NCBI RefSeq assembly: GCF_023065955.2
Contig: NW_026622786.1
Location: 47,602,938 to 47,666,937, forward strand
Reading direction: 5' to 3'
Source: Ursus arctos
Lineage: Eukaryota > Chordata > Mammalia > Carnivora > Ursidae
DNA length: 64,000 nt
Of the stretch, positions 10,051 to 21,955 are shown piece by piece (within the stretch, counting starts at the first letter, position 1; every line of letters begins with the position of its first letter). Made by a program: the position numbers and the translations under genes. The notes beneath the pieces are model-generated. The model was not told the origin of the DNA, did no database searches, and was given only the letters and a program-made list of their open reading frames with translations.

Positions 10051-12089
10051 GTGGGGGGAAAAAAGAACCTCTGTGTTATTGAATCTTGAATAATATAGTC
10101 TTTCCATATTGCAGACATCACACACTCAAAGATAGGAATCTGAGATGGATTTTCTAAATGGTTTGTATATAAGCCAGGCAAAATCTGTTCATAGTGGAAG
10201 AAAGGATACAAGTAGGTCATGGTGCATGGTAGCGAATGTGTCAAAGATAGTTGGTTAAAGTAGCCAAAAGTTGAATGAAGAATCTGCTTCTATGAGTTAC
10301 TGAGTAACACCGTAGGCAGAAAATTATGGAGTGGGATGGTAACTTTGGAGAAGATTAAAAAATATTCAGTACCTCAAACCTTAATTTCAAGACCTCAGAC
10401 TTGAATCAGTGAGAGTTCTATTGCAAAAACCACTCTAGACTCAAAAACAGAAAGTGACTTTGTAGAGGGACTAGGCTGACAAAATTGTTTGAGAAGATTC
10501 CAATAACAGGCAATGGGCTGGTCTTCAGGATGGGCTCCCAGGGCAACACTGCATACCTTTCCACCAAGGAAACTACTATGTTACCCAAATCCGGAAGCTG
10601 AAGAATTCAGGAAGTCCATTACCACTATTGCATCTCTAGAAAATTCCTGCCTTAATTAGAACCTTGAGATTAGCAAGGAGTAGCCGGCACTGTGAACTCC
10701 AGAGGGGCTCCATTTCTCTAAGTTTCGCATGAGCAAAAGGGACGTACATACCACTGTCTCCCTGTTAAACTGTTAAAGTTCTGAATTTTAAATCTTGAGC
10801 CTATTCCTCTGATTTTCAGAATATAAATCACGTCTGGAAACCTAACTCCAAAGGAGTCAGAGAATGTCATTTTTAGCTTTCCAGCCTCTTCAGTACAAGA
10901 AAACACATCAGAAAGATGTTGGAAAAAATGCCAAGTAAGCTAATTTGTTCTTTTTAACACATCATTAACATGTTTTAGAAAATGTGTCTTTCAAATAGAT
11001 ACTTGGTTGCTGCAAATTTATTACATTCTAAAGAAAGTTAATGAGCAAATATGACTTTTTACATTTCAAGGAAAAGCATATTTGCTTACAAAAGGAAACT
11101 TTCACTCATTTCTAACATTGTTTTTTATTTTGGGTTTTTTTGTTTGGTTTCGTCTTGTTTTGCTGTATAGGAGGGTATGTAGTCATCATAGCAAACTACT
11201 TACACCATAAGTAAAGTTTGTGAGCAAAACTTTGGCATTCATAAATCAGTATTGTTTACTCCTCAGCTAGCTCATTATTTTCATTTTGAACCATCTGGGA
11301 CAGCTTTCATATTAGTCAATTTGGCTAATGTTACAAAAATGGGGGCAAATAGTGTAGAACAGAATGTGCAAACTCAAAGGGATTTGGAAGACCTGTATGA
11401 TGAGCCCAATAAGTGACTCATGGAATTTAGGATAACAATGTGTAAAAGGCATGAAGCTCTGGGACCAAAATAATCAGAGAAGCTACAACTTAAAAGGGTT
11501 CAGAGAACAAAGGACACATCAGGAGAGAGCTCTTGAGTACTTACAGGTATTAGACTAAAATCATCTGCCTGGGAGACAGCAGCGAGGCAATGAGGGAAGA
11601 AAGTAGTCCCTCAGTAGACAGGACTGTGAATATTTAGATGTTATCGCAGCATTAGACAGAACATTAGTATGTAGGATTATTTCATCAAGAACATTCCTGA
11701 TTCTGTTCTGCTGGCTCTCACAATGATAAGTAGGGATTACTTCCTAAAACTGTAGTGTGGTCTTATAAAGGAAAGACTGGATGTTTTTAAGATAGACCTT
11801 TTTTTTCATTTTCAAACAACTTGAGAGGTGCAAAAACTTCTATGTGTTCTGTCTCTTCCTCTTAGTTTTTCTGTCCCTAAGTGGAGTGCAAGAAGGCAAG
11901 ACATTTCCAGCTGCTAGATCACCTTGCTGTTTTGAACAATTAAGTAAACACAGTTCTTCACCTGACCAATGTGTCAAGACTGTTGTACAGAGCATTGTGG
12001 GGAAAAAAAACAAATGAGTTAGAAACTATACGATTTTACATAAAAAATAGGAACAATGACACTGTTAATGATAATTTAAAATGTTGTCA
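10051..12089. other. Unassigned intergenic sequence
   Basis: AT-rich, with no gene found. No repeat family is named with confidence. All frames are under 100 codons. Confidence 0.5.
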
Positions 12090-12190
12090 ATATTATTATT
12101 AATGGCATTTACTGACCTGTTACTTTCACCAGGAACTGTGCTAGACACATTACATAAATTGGCTTATATGATTTTATCTCTAGTTCTTAC
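12090..12190 (-). mobile_element. MIR SINE fragment
   Basis: Reverse-complement MIR tail and core: TTATTATTAATGGCATTTACTG, CAGGAACTGTGCTAGACAC, ATTACATAAATTGGCTTATATG. Confidence 0.7.
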
Positions 12191-12446
12191 TTGGTTTTCA
12201 TTTGGGGGAAAAAAGGGGGGACTCTGAAATGTCTATGTGGGACTTATACAGCGTCAGAAAAATATTCCGTTAAAAGCCAACTTTCCAACAGTAGAAGTCT
12301 AACTAACAATAGAATGGTTCCAGAGGCTAAAAGGACAAGACCTGCTTTGTGCTTCATAGGCTATGTTTGAGTCAGAATGTCGCTTTGTTTGGGAACATGC
12401 TAAAGATAGTTGAAGTGTCAGCTGGCTTATTAGAAAGGTACCTCCC

Positions 12447-12704
12447 GGGGCACCTGGGTGACAGAGTTGGTTGAGTGACTGACTCTTGGTTTCGGCTCGG
12501 GTCATGATCTCAGGGTCCTGGGATTGAATCTGTCAATGGGCTCCACGCTGAGTGCAGAGTCTTCTCGAGTTTCTCTCTCCCTCTGCCTCTGCGCCTCACA
12601 CCCACTCTCTCTCTCTCTCTCTCTCAAATAAATCTAGAAAGAAAGAAACAAACAAACAAAGAAGAGAGAGAAAAAGAAAGAAAGGAAGGAAACAAGGAAG
12701 AAAG
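12447..12704 (+). mobile_element. SINEC, old subfamily, long purine tail
   Basis: GGGGCACCTGGGTGACAGAG head with the older-type body (TTGGTTGAGTGACTGACTCTTGG, TCGGGTCATGATCTCAGGG). The tail has drifted into a GAAA/GGAA microsatellite (~12640-12710). Flanks GGTACCTCCC (12437-12446) and GGAACCTCCC (12708-12717) are the target duplication with one change. Confidence 0.92.
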
Positions 12705-12717
12705 GAAGGAACCTCCC

Positions 12718-14450
12718 AATCCTTTTTTAGTCTTCTCAAGCCTAAAGAAATAGGTTGAATTTTGCTTTCTTTTCTTTTACCATAAAAATTATATGATAAC
12801 TGATATGGCCAGGAGAATAAGAAGTGGCATGATTTTGCCATTTCTTCTGCTTCGCCTTTTCCCCTTTCTCCATCAGCTCTCATATTTATCTCCTAACAAA
12901 GCAAAGACTAAAATTACCATGGTCAGAATCCTGTCGCTCATCTCGCTGGAATAACCTCAGTCTTGGGGACAGTTTTTTAATAGTAATTTTTTATGTGCTA
13001 TTAGAAAAAACTCTGTGGAATACTTTCATTACCCCCCCAAAAAAATTAAAGCCGCACTGTCACCTCCACATATTAAAGGTTTATTGTGTTCTATTTGATT
13101 ATATGGAATTTGGAGACAGAGTTTTATATAAGGAAAACAGATAAAATTGGTGTAGTGTCATGAGAAAAATTCTTAGTGAGTTAGATGAAGTAGTTTCTTA
13201 TCTTTGTTGTTCACTATTATTCACTCTCTGGCCTCAGTTTCCCCTTCCCTATAAAGAAGGGGTAGGACTGGAAGATTTGATTTGTAAAATCCTGTGCCGA
13301 TTTTCTCAGCTATGAAAGGATAGGAGATTATTAATACTATTGGATAGAGGCTGGTAATATATTTTTAAAAGGAAAACCTACATTGGGAATTCAACAATAA
13401 ATTGTTGTCTTAGAACATTTAAGTTGCACATACTTTCTGGTACTATCCAATATATTAAAGGCCATTTGTAAGGTTTCCATATCTTGATTTATTTTAGTCT
13501 GAGATTGCTTTCTGAAGGGATAATCTCATTTATGATATTACCATTTTAAGATGTAGCAGCATTATACAAAAAGATAAATTTGCACTGCCTGCTAAATGCA
13601 AATGATTGCTGTTCTGAAGAAATAATTTCAAGGCTTTATTTTATACAGATGTGTATGGAGATTCTTATATATTTAAGGGCTACAGGCAGTAGCAATAAAT
13701 AAAATTAGCTGACCCTGGGAATGAAAAATAAAACATTATGTGGTGAAGGAGAACAGGACCCCAATAGTACTAGAGGGTAATATCTTGCTTGTATTTTATC
13801 CATGTGCCTGAATGGAGTCACTTGAAGAAATGCTTAAATAATCACAAAAACTGGTGTACATAAATAAAGCCTATTTGAAAAGCTGAAACAGGATAGAAGG
13901 CTGATTTCAACAAAGCTAGTTCTTAGTCAGGGCTCCAAGTCCATAGTCATATTAGGGAGAATATGATAATAGTTGATCAGTTTACCTAAAAAAGTCCACA
14001 TGGTTTTCAAGTTTATATGTCTCAAGAACAAACCAATTATTTTCCAGAGAGCATAGAAAATGACATACACATTTTTGCTCTTTAGTCCTAAGGAATAGAA
14101 ATCTAGGTGAAGGAAATTCTTAGAGAAAGTGCTATTTTACAAACCTTTCTAGATACTGCTATTATAGAAATTACTGTTAAATGCCAGGCTCTTTCGTTTA
14201 TTTTATGTGTTTTAAGCCAAAAGAAAGTCTTACCTGTTTAAAATCCACTACTGACAGTTGCCTTTAAACAGAATTGGAACACACCTGATATCTTGCTGCC
14301 CTGCCACATCTTACAATCTTGGGACTCTCCCTCTAGGAACATGGCCCTGAACTCTCTTTCATCATAACACACCTGGAAGCCACTACCAATGGATGAGAGT
14401 TGGTACTGAAGATAAAACCTATGAGCCATGCCAAGCTTAAAGGTGTTATA

Positions 14451-14454
<4 letters not shown>
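12718..14454. other. Unassigned sequence with a possible MIR3-type piece
   Basis: No gene recognised. Bases 13208-13310 (CTCTGGCCTCAGTTTCCCC, TATAAAGAAGGGGTAGGACTGG) resemble a MIR-related SINE in plus orientation, at modest confidence. The rest is AT-rich. Confidence 0.4.

Positions 14455-14487
<33 letters not shown>
14455..14487. repeat. (CA)n microsatellite
   Basis: About 16 CA dinucleotides, followed by an imperfect CTCACACTC extension. Confidence 0.97.
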
Positions 14488-14494
<7 letters not shown>

Positions 14495-14529
14495 CAAATA
14501 ACTTGTTGGAATCCTGTCATCTTGGAGGT

Positions 14530-15445
14530 TAAGCTATAATGCTGATATCATCATCTCTATTATGGATTATTGCAAAACTTTCTAAATGTTCCCTATGCTA
14601 TATTCTTGCCCCACTGCAGTCTATTCCCAACCTTTATTTTTATTTTTTATTTTTTTAAGATTTTATTTATTTATTTACTTGAGAGAGAGAGATTGAGCAT
14701 GAGTTTGGGGGGGAAGCAGAGGGAAAGGGACAAGCAGACTCCGCCCTGAGCGTGAGCCTGATGTGGGGCTCGATACCATGACCCTGAGATCATGATCTGA
14801 ACTGAAACCAAGGGTTGGATGCTTAACCAACTGAGCTGACCAGTTGTCCGTATTGCCAACTTTTAAAATGTAAGTCCTATCATCTCATTTTTCCCCACAA
14901 AACTCTTCATAGGTTTCCCTTTCACTTGGAGTAAAAGCCCAAGATCTTCTCCTAGTCTGTATAACCCTGCATGATCTGGCACTCTTCCTTTACTCTGACT
15001 TCATTTCTTGATTTTTCTTTCTTTTGGCCAATCTGCTTCAATCAGACTGACCTCTGTGCTAGTTCTAGAACATGTCTTGACAGATGGACCCTGGCTCGTG
15101 GCCTTTACACTGGCTGTTCTTCTACCTGGAATATACTTCTTCCAGATACCCACGAGACCTCTCGTTGCCTTCTTCAAGTCTTTGCTCACATGTCCCCTCT
15201 TGTTGGGCCCTACCCTGACCACATTTTTGCTAATTGCACTCCACTCCGACATTCCCAATTAACCTTCAGTGATTCATATATTTATCTCATTTATATTAAA
15301 TAACTTTTATATTTTTTAATTGTCTTTTCCCTCCTCAATTAGAATGTAAATTTCATCAGGGCAATGCTTTATTTGAAACTTTATCCCCAGCAACTAGGGC
15401 AGATGGTACAAAGTTAGCTGTTCATTATTTGTTGAATAATGCCTA
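14530..15445 (+). mobile_element. L2 LINE 3' region, interrupted by a SINE
   Basis: L2 consensus is recognisable before the insertion (TATGGATTATTGCAAAACTT, CCCACTGCAGTCTATTC) and after it (TCACTTGGAGTAAAAGCCC, GCACTCTTCCTTTACTCTG, TTTACACTGGCTGTTCTTC, TTGCTCACATGTCCCCTC, CTACCCTGACCACATTT). It ends AGAATGTAAATTTCATCAGG with ATTATTTGTTGAATAATG. The frames 14971-15303 and 15001-15258 are remnants or shadows of this element. Broken, with no intact reverse transcriptase. Confidence 0.85.
14637..14850 (-). mobile_element. SINEC inserted into L2
   Basis: Reverse-orientation SINE, poly-T at the left and ending in GACCAGTTGTCC where the head lies. Target duplication TATTCCCAACCTTTA (14622-14636) and TATTGCCAACTTTTA (14851-14865), with two changes. 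It sits in the L2 phrase CAGTCTATTC. Confidence 0.95.
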
Positions 15446-16621
15446 CATGACTCAATGAATTAATAACACTTAATGTCCGTAGGACTCAGGGAAGTGCAGA
15501 TGTGAAGTAGGTATTGAGATAATCCTGATAAAGACAACTTCTATTTGCCATGTCCAGTTTGGAGACTTGTTATGTGTAGTTTAAGAATGATAGATAGTAA
15601 AAACATTTTTATTTCATAATAAACAAACTCAAAGTCCTGTAATGGCACAAGTTCCTATGAAAAACTAAAGAAATGAGAATAAAAAATGGAAAGGCAGAAC
15701 ATAAAAATTTCCTACTCATGTTATTTGATCCTGGATTTTGTTTAAAATAGTGATTGCTTTCTTAACAAATATAAAGAGTTTCTCATCAGAAGAGATTTGA
15801 TGAATTAGGTATATGTATTTTTTCACTGTTTCACACCACCAGTTTATTCTATTTTGTTTAGAAAGATGATCTGTGGCATCTTTTTTGTCCCATGTTGAAA
15901 AAAATTCTGTATATGCAAAATGTTTCTCAGTGGTTCAGCCCAAAATACCTTTTTTGCTACTGTTTCCAAAACTAGTTACTTAATATTAATAGTATTCTGC
16001 TTTGGCACCAATGAAGATGAATGGCTATTTGTGGTGTGGATTCTGTTTCCATCTCTTGGCTATTTGGTGTATAGAGCTATCAGTATGAAGAGTTAATGGC
16101 ACTTTAAAAATTAAGCAAGTCCGGTGCTCCTGATTCAGTGTTTCATCAATATCAAAAGACCCAGTTCTGGAAATGAGATGGTACATTAGTCCTAAAGCTC
16201 GATGGTTTGTAATTTGCTACAGAAATTGGGCTTCTGGTCTTCAGGATTAGGCTAGTGTCCAGAAAATAAACGGGCAGACAGAATGAGAAAAACAAACCTG
16301 GGCTGGTGGAAGGAAGGAGAGGAACAAAAGGAAAATTAATAAACATTAAACCAGAGGCATGAATGTAACTTTTACCTCCAAAGTGACTAAAAAGCATTTC
16401 TTTATCAGGCAACAATTAAATAAAAGTTCATAACTATAAAAATGGTCACTTAAATAAATACTTTTTTTAAAAAGGCAAAAAAAAAAAAATGGGAAGGGAG
16501 TTTCATGGCACTCAGTGCCTAAGATTCCCTATCATTTCTTACTAATAAAATTTACAGAGTGATTTTATTTTGAAAGAACATACAGTGAATAATTGTAATA
16601 ATTACCATAATCTTTATTGGT
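15446..16621. other. Unassigned AT-rich sequence
   Basis: No gene or repeat recognised. An A run lies near 16478-16490. Confidence 0.55.
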
Positions 16622-16636
16622 AGAAATATCTAAAAA

Positions 16637-16834
16637 CTGGTGCCTGGGTGGCTCAGTCAGTTAAGCATCTGCCTCCGACTCAGGTCATGATCCCAGGGTC
16701 CTGGGATCGAGCCCTACATCGGACTCCCTGCTCAGTGGGGAGCCTGCTTCTCCCTTTCCCACTCCCCTGCTTGTGTTCTCTCTCTCTCTCCCTCTCTCTC
16801 TGTCAAGTAAGTAAATAAATAAATCTTTTTTTAA
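16637..16834 (+). mobile_element. SINEC, full length
   Basis: Starts CTGGTGCCTGGGTGGCTCAG, with a complete body and the tail AAGTAAGTAAATAAATAAATC. Target duplication AGAAATATCTAAAAA (16622-16636) and AGAAATATCCAAAAA (16835-16849), one change. Confidence 0.96.
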
Positions 16835-16849
16835 AGAAATATCCAAAAA

Positions 16850-17234
16850 GTGTTCATATAAAACTGTGCTCCAAGGAATGCCAATCAGCTCAAAAGGTTT
16901 TTGTTTAATATTCAAGAGACCCAATTAATGTTTACCATTTTTGCCTCTTTGGGAAAGGAAGCAACATGACTCACCTATATAGACTCGTTATATGTGGACA
17001 AACTCAAGAGAAGGGCTGCAGTTATCAAAATGATGTAGATCCCAAAAAGTCATTGCTTGAAGAAGGATGATTATAGTAAAAAGAAAGGATAAGAGTTTGA
17101 AAAGTATTTGAGTATAGAAGCTACATTTATAACATATTCTTTTCTGATTCCTTCAAGTAGGTGAGCACTGATTGAGTACCCACTGTGCCAAGCTGGGCAG
17201 GACTTGAGGAAGAAGGGAGCTCAGATAGTATGGG
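16850..17234. other. Unassigned sequence
   Basis: No gene recognised. TGAGCACTGATTGAGTACCC near 17162-17182 may be a short L2/MIR end. Confidence 0.45.
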
Positions 17235-17430
17235 AAGGCCTGGGTTTGGTCTTTCTCTTCTTATTGATGAACTATATGACCTCAAGCAGGTGCCACACCC
17301 ATTTCCTTGCATGGCAAAGTCTTAATAGTGCCCACCTCACGGAGTTATAAAATGAAATTTATTACATGATACAAGTATGTAAAAACAGTTGCAATGATGC
17401 ATATCTTTTATTAAGCAGTAGCTACTGTTA
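17235..17430 (+). mobile_element. MIR SINE
   Basis: GCCTGGGTTTGGTC, then ATATGACCTCAAGCAGGTGC, TAATAGTGCCCACCTCACGG and a diverged 3' part ending AGCAGTAGCTACTGTTATC. First of three MIRs in one kilobase. Confidence 0.75.
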
Positions 17431-17474
17431 TCATATAAAATGAAGGAATTACAGTTTAATAGAAGAAGCCTAGG

Positions 17475-17690
17475 ATACGATGTGAAAAGAGCAAATCAGA
17501 CTCAGGCTGCAATCCTTAATAGTCATAAGACTTTTAGGTAAGTCATTTGACCTCTATGAGCCCTGTTTCATTAATTCTAAACAAGAAATAAGTATTCCTA
17601 CCCTTCAAGGTTCTTTGAGAGAATTAGAGATTAGGGATGCAAAATGCTAATCACAGTTCCAGATGTGGCCAGCATTCCTCAGTTATTATT
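17475..17690 (+). mobile_element. MIR SINE
   Basis: CAGACTCAGGCTGCAATCC, then GTAAGTCATTTGACCTCTATG, TATTCCTACCCTTCAAGG and CCTCAGTTATTATTT fit the MIR order. Confidence 0.75.
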
Positions 17691-17751
17691 TTAAACATCT
17701 TTTCTTGTTTTGCCATAGGGCACAGCTCCACTTGCTGCCCACTGGTTCTGA

Positions 17752-18186
17752 GGCAGCATAGTAATGGGAATTAAAGCAAGGACTCTGATGCCAAACTCCC
17801 TGTTTAGTGATACTGGTGCTACACCTTCATTCATTCATTCATTCATTCATTCATTTAGCAAATCTGTATTGCCTACACACTGTTCCATCACTGTTCCCAG
17901 TCTGGGATACAGCAGTAAATAAACAAAGGTTCATTCCTTCAAGGGCAGTAGAAAGAACAAAGCAAGGGAGATGGGAATTTGCAATTTTACTCAGTAGTTA
18001 CTTATTATCCTAAAACCTTAAGCAGATGACCTTTCTGTTTGCCTCTCAGTTTCTTCATCTGTAAAATGGGGAAAATAATATTGCAAATAATAGGATTAGT
18101 TTGATGAATTGTTTCCTGTAAAGAACTTAGAAAAATGTCTGGCGCATAGCAAACACTCAGTACGTATTGACTGTTGTTGTTAATAG
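17752..18186 (+). mobile_element. MIR SINE split by an antisense L2 piece
   Basis: The left half, 17752-17822, reads GGCAGCATAGTAATGGGAAT and GACTCTGATGCCAAACTCCC. The right half, 17992-18186, reads GTAGTTACTTATTATCC, then CTCTCAGTTTCTTCATCTG, TAAAATGGGG and GGCGCATAGCAAACACTCAG. The two halves join without overlap in the MIR consensus, so the 17824-17960 sequence was inserted between them. Confidence 0.75.
17824..17960 (-). mobile_element. L2 3' end (antisense) with (TTCA)n
   Basis: Six or so TTCA units followed by TTTAGCAAATCTGTATTGCC, CACTGTTCCCAGTCTGGG and ATACAGCAGTAAATAAAC, matching the reverse complement of an L2 3' end. Lies inside the MIR above. Confidence 0.6.
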
Positions 18187-19399
18187 GAGTTAAGGAAATA
18201 TGGCCACTGTAATTATATGGGTTGGCTGAAATATAGTCTATTAAATTCATTGTTTTAAGGCCATTCTAATTATTTGATTTTCACTCTTTCAAAAAAACCT
18301 GAAAATGTGAACTGAGCCATCCTCAAAAATTTCATAACCAAGGAAAATTTAGTTAAACTATGTAAAAGAAGTAAAAATATTCAGAGCATACTAAACAGGT
18401 GTATAGTTGTAATTTATTTACATGCAAGCAATCACAAAGCTACTAAGAAACTTTAATAAGCACCAACACCACTGTAGATAACAAAATCAATGACAATATT
18501 AATTGCATATTGGCAGGGAAAAAAGATTCCCTACCAATCAGAGTCTCTAATTTCCTCATGGATGAGAGAATACAAATTGTTTAAAGTATATCTACTACCT
18601 ATAAATAAATATTTTAAGCAAGAGATATTTAAGCTATAACTCAATTGGACTGGGATTGGTGTGAAAATAGTTTCCCAGAAGCAAAGTTTTCTCCCGTAAG
18701 TGTATATTTACCTTAATTGCCCATCACAATGTAGGATTGGGTGTCAGAAGGACCTAATAAAAATGAATAAATAACACCTGGATTCTTATTAAATATTTAG
18801 CCTGTCTGGAAGAGAAAACAAGCAAGTGAGACATACTTTTATAATGACTTTTTTCTACTGATTGATTCTCCTGGATAGTGAATTTATCTGGATCGCATCC
18901 AACCAGCTAAAATGGGATGCTGGTTTTCTGATTGTTTTTTCCGTCCCATGTCAGAGTAGTGCTGGAGTGCATAAGTGAGTAAGAGAGATGCGGCAGGTGA
19001 AGAGAAGAGCAGGCAAGAATAAGACGGTAGGAAGCTAATCCAGGCCAACAAAAGAAGCACAATGAAAATCATTAGAGCAGATTCAGCTGACCAGTGCAGC
19101 TGATCAGCCCAAGGATAAATAGAGTTAAGATTTGGAAACTCATAAATCTCAGTCAGGTTCTTCCATATTATTTTTATATTAGTAAAGTAGAAGGATTATT
19201 TCTGCCTAGTTCATATGAAAAGAAGTATTAATAAAGAAACCTTTATACTTAGATTATACATTTTTTATGGATTAAGCAGTGGTTTGTAGGACTGTATTGT
19301 AGTACTGTAATGCTTGAAAGTATCAGACAAAAACTTAAAATAGCTTAATAAAAATAATTTATTGGTAACTGAAAAGATTGGCTTCTGGTAAACTGCTCT
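18187..19399. other. Unassigned AT-rich sequence
   Basis: No gene or repeat family recognised. Confidence 0.55.
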
Positions 19400-19515
19400 T
19401 TGGTGGCAATCATTTTGCAACATATATGTGTATCAAGTCAACATGTTGTACACTTTAAACTTATACAATGTTATATGTCAGTTATATCCTGGTGAATCTG
19501 AGAAAAAGAGAAAAG
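19400..19515 (+). mobile_element. L1 LINE 3' terminus
   Basis: ATGTGTATCAAGTCAACATG, TTGTACACTTTAAACTTATAC, AATGTTATATGTCAGTTATA, then an A-rich end. This is the familiar L1MA-type 3' untranslated end, with no coding part left. Confidence 0.75.
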
Positions 19516-19854
19516 ATGTAGCCTTTAGGTAAGGTTTGATCTAGCTGCTAGAGACTATCACTGACACATTATATTTCCCCTTTGTCTATCTGTCCAGCAT
19601 CCATAATATCAGCTTCACCTTCAGAGGCCTCCACTAACAACAACTTTAATTCTCTCTCTGTAGTAGCAAAGTGATTCATAAGTGACAAACCTCCCATTCT
19701 CACACAATATCATCTGGGGGGCCAAAAAAGGGATTTTTTCTCATTGTTCCTACATATATTCTAGGACTAGCTTTTATCCCATGGCCCAAAGTATTTCATT
19801 AACTATTTACTACATTCAGAGGAATAGGATATACTGGTGTGTTAAATCAAGTGG
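19516..19854. other. Unassigned sequence
   Basis: Nothing recognised. The 73-codon frame 19682-19903 runs into the next SINE. Confidence 0.5.
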
Positions 19855-19869
19855 GGGATCAATCCTTTT

Positions 19870-20065
19870 TTTAAATTTAATTTTATTTATTCATTTATTT
19901 TGAGAGAGAGAGTGCAAGTGGGGGGAGAAGCAGAGGGAGAGGGACAAGCAGACTCCATGCTAAGGATGGAGCCCCACTCAAGACTTGATCCCACAACCTG
20001 GAGATCATAACCTGAGCTGAAATCAGGAGTCAGAAGCCCAACCGACTGAGCCACCCAGGCGCCCA
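19870..20065 (-). mobile_element. SINEC, full length
   Basis: Reverse-orientation copy ending GAGCCACCCAGGCGCCCA at its head. The exact 15-base target duplication GGGATCAATCCTTTT is at 19855-19869 and 20066-20080. Confidence 0.97.
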
Positions 20066-20333
20066 GGGATCAATCCTTTTCAAACTGAGACTACAAGAAG
20101 AATGTAGTTTACAAATAAATATCAAGTTACTGTGGGCAAAGGAGAATGAGATAGACACTGGGAAGGCCAAATAAACAAATTTATTAACTAATTCTTGTCA
20201 AAGTCTCAACCCATTAACTACTAAAAATGTTTTATATTAGAGTGGAGTGTTTTCACAAATAATCTTTGTAACCGTAAACTGTATCTCTTGAGGCTGGAAT
20301 AGGGGATCCAAGGGCCAGATCATAAAATTCTTT

Positions 20334-20525
20334 TTTTTTTAAGATTTTATTCATTTATTTGACAGAGAGAGACTGCCAGCGAGAGAGGGAACACAAGCAG
20401 AGGGAGTAGGAGAGGAAGAAGCAGGCTCTTAGCGGAGGAGCCTGATGTGGGGCTCGATCCCAGAATGCTGGGATCACACCCTGAGCCGAAGGCAGACGCT
20501 TAATGACTGCGCCACCCAGGCGCCC
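20334..20525 (-). mobile_element. SINEC, young ursid-type subfamily
   Basis: Reverse copy with AGACTGCCAGCGAGAGAGGG, AGGAAGAAGCAGGCTCTTAG and CTGGGATCACACCCTGAGCC. The head is CGCCACCCAGGCGCCC. The exact 19-base target duplication CCAGATCATAAAATTCTTT is at 20315-20333 and 20526-20544. The minus-strand 153-codon frame 20355-20816 is generated by it. Confidence 0.97.
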
Positions 20526-20544
20526 CCAGATCATAAAATTCTTT

Positions 20545-20650
20545 AACAGCCATACCAAGGAATTTAAGATTCTTCCCTTGCTACTGAGACCTTTGAGAGA
20601 TTTAATCAGGGGAATGAAATATTCAGACTTTACCTTCTTCAGAATATTCA
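20545..20650 (-). mobile_element. L2 LINE fragment (antisense)
   Basis: CCAAGGAATTTAAGATTCTTC, then AGAGATTTAATCAGGGGAATG and AAATATTCAGACTTTACC follow the antisense L2 phrase (AAGGAGTTTGGATTT, GGTTTTAAGCAGGGGAGTG). The SINE above is inserted at its edge. Confidence 0.6.
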
Positions 20651-21955
20651 GAATATTTTTATATGGTAGACACATGTGCATGTGCACACACATCTTGAGT
20701 TTGCCACAATGATTGGGTCTTTTAATAGCAAAAGAAATCAGTAGTATGAGTGCAGTCCCTAGATAACAAAGTAGAGTGGAACTAGGGGTTAAGGCATACA
20801 TTTGTCTTGTGAGCAACCTATAAAAAAAAAACCCAATTCAACAGAGCCAGTCTTTGGTTTATTTGAAAACACTGATAAAATGATACAAGAAAAGTATAAG
20901 ATCATCGTGATTTTTTTTTTTTCATTTCTCATTCCCTTATGGCTCCCCATAGGTTCTGATCTTCAACCTTGTGTATCAAAAAAAAAAAAAAAATCCCAGA
21001 GTGAAATATCATTTTCTGACTGTTAGGATATCTCCTCAGTCTGTATGAGACATCTGAGCTCAAAAACAAAAATGAATACTGAAAAGAAATATCACGAAGC
21101 ACCATAACCTACTAAGGGAATAAAAGGCCTGAAGCAGGAGGGCCACGGAGTTTCGAGCAAGAGCTTCTTCACCTTTTACTAACCCTGCTTCTCCTCAAAA
21201 CCACCGCCCTGCCCATCAAGTATCAACTGCAGCTAACTAGGCTAAAGTAACTGGACACTTTCTCCCATAAATTCAGAAGACAGGCATAAGTAGAAGGTGA
21301 AAGAGGAAGTCCCCACAAAGCAGGGAAGGTGGCAGCCAGCCACGCTGCAGGCATAAACAGTGCTATTAGAAGGCGAGAAGCATGGACTCAAGAGGAAGCA
21401 AGAGTCAGGAAACGCTAACTTGCCTTCAGCGCTCTGGCAGCCTCAAGGGAGACAATTAACGCAATGTCACCAAAAGCAAACCTCAGCCTTTGACCAGTCC
21501 CTGTGAAAGGCAAAAAATAGCTTTTCATACACAGTTGTCAAGAAACCTGCTGAACAAAAGCGTCTGCCAAATTTTCTGCCCTAAAGATGAGTTTCCAGTG
21601 AGTGTCAACAAAATTTGCTGCTAAAACACACACAGAGGCAGTTTTTGAAATCTCTGCGAGTTCCTTCATATTGTTGACATTCAGGAAGGCTAACTGTTTT
21701 TTTAAACACTTTAAAACTGCACAGATTAAGCAGTTTATTAAGATAAGGAATGTTCACCAGTAGCCTTGGTTAGAATTACAATTGATTCATAGACAGAATT
21801 CTCCATGTACATATCAGGCTGATACTCAACAAGACTTGCTCATTATTGACAAGTCATGGAGAAGGAAATAAATTTATAATTGCATGCACGAGCATGCATT
21901 CAGTATTTTTATTTTACCTGGTACTAGTTAAGTGCATTCCCAAAACCTCCCCCAG
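20651..21955. other. Unassigned sequence
   Basis: No gene or repeat recognised. There are A or T runs at 20821-20831, 20912-20921 and 20979-20993. Bases 21120-21660 are less AT-rich than their surroundings and repeat-free to my eye. A short inverted repeat TGCATGC-ACGA-GCATGCA lies at 21881-21898. Confidence 0.5.

Noticed and set aside
12596..12883. Charged or phenylalanine-rich ORFs around a purine tract
   Set aside because: Translations of the GAAA/GGAA microsatellite in a SINE tail.
20355..20816. 153-codon minus-strand ORF
   Set aside because: It overlaps a young SINE and an antisense L2 piece, with no domain.
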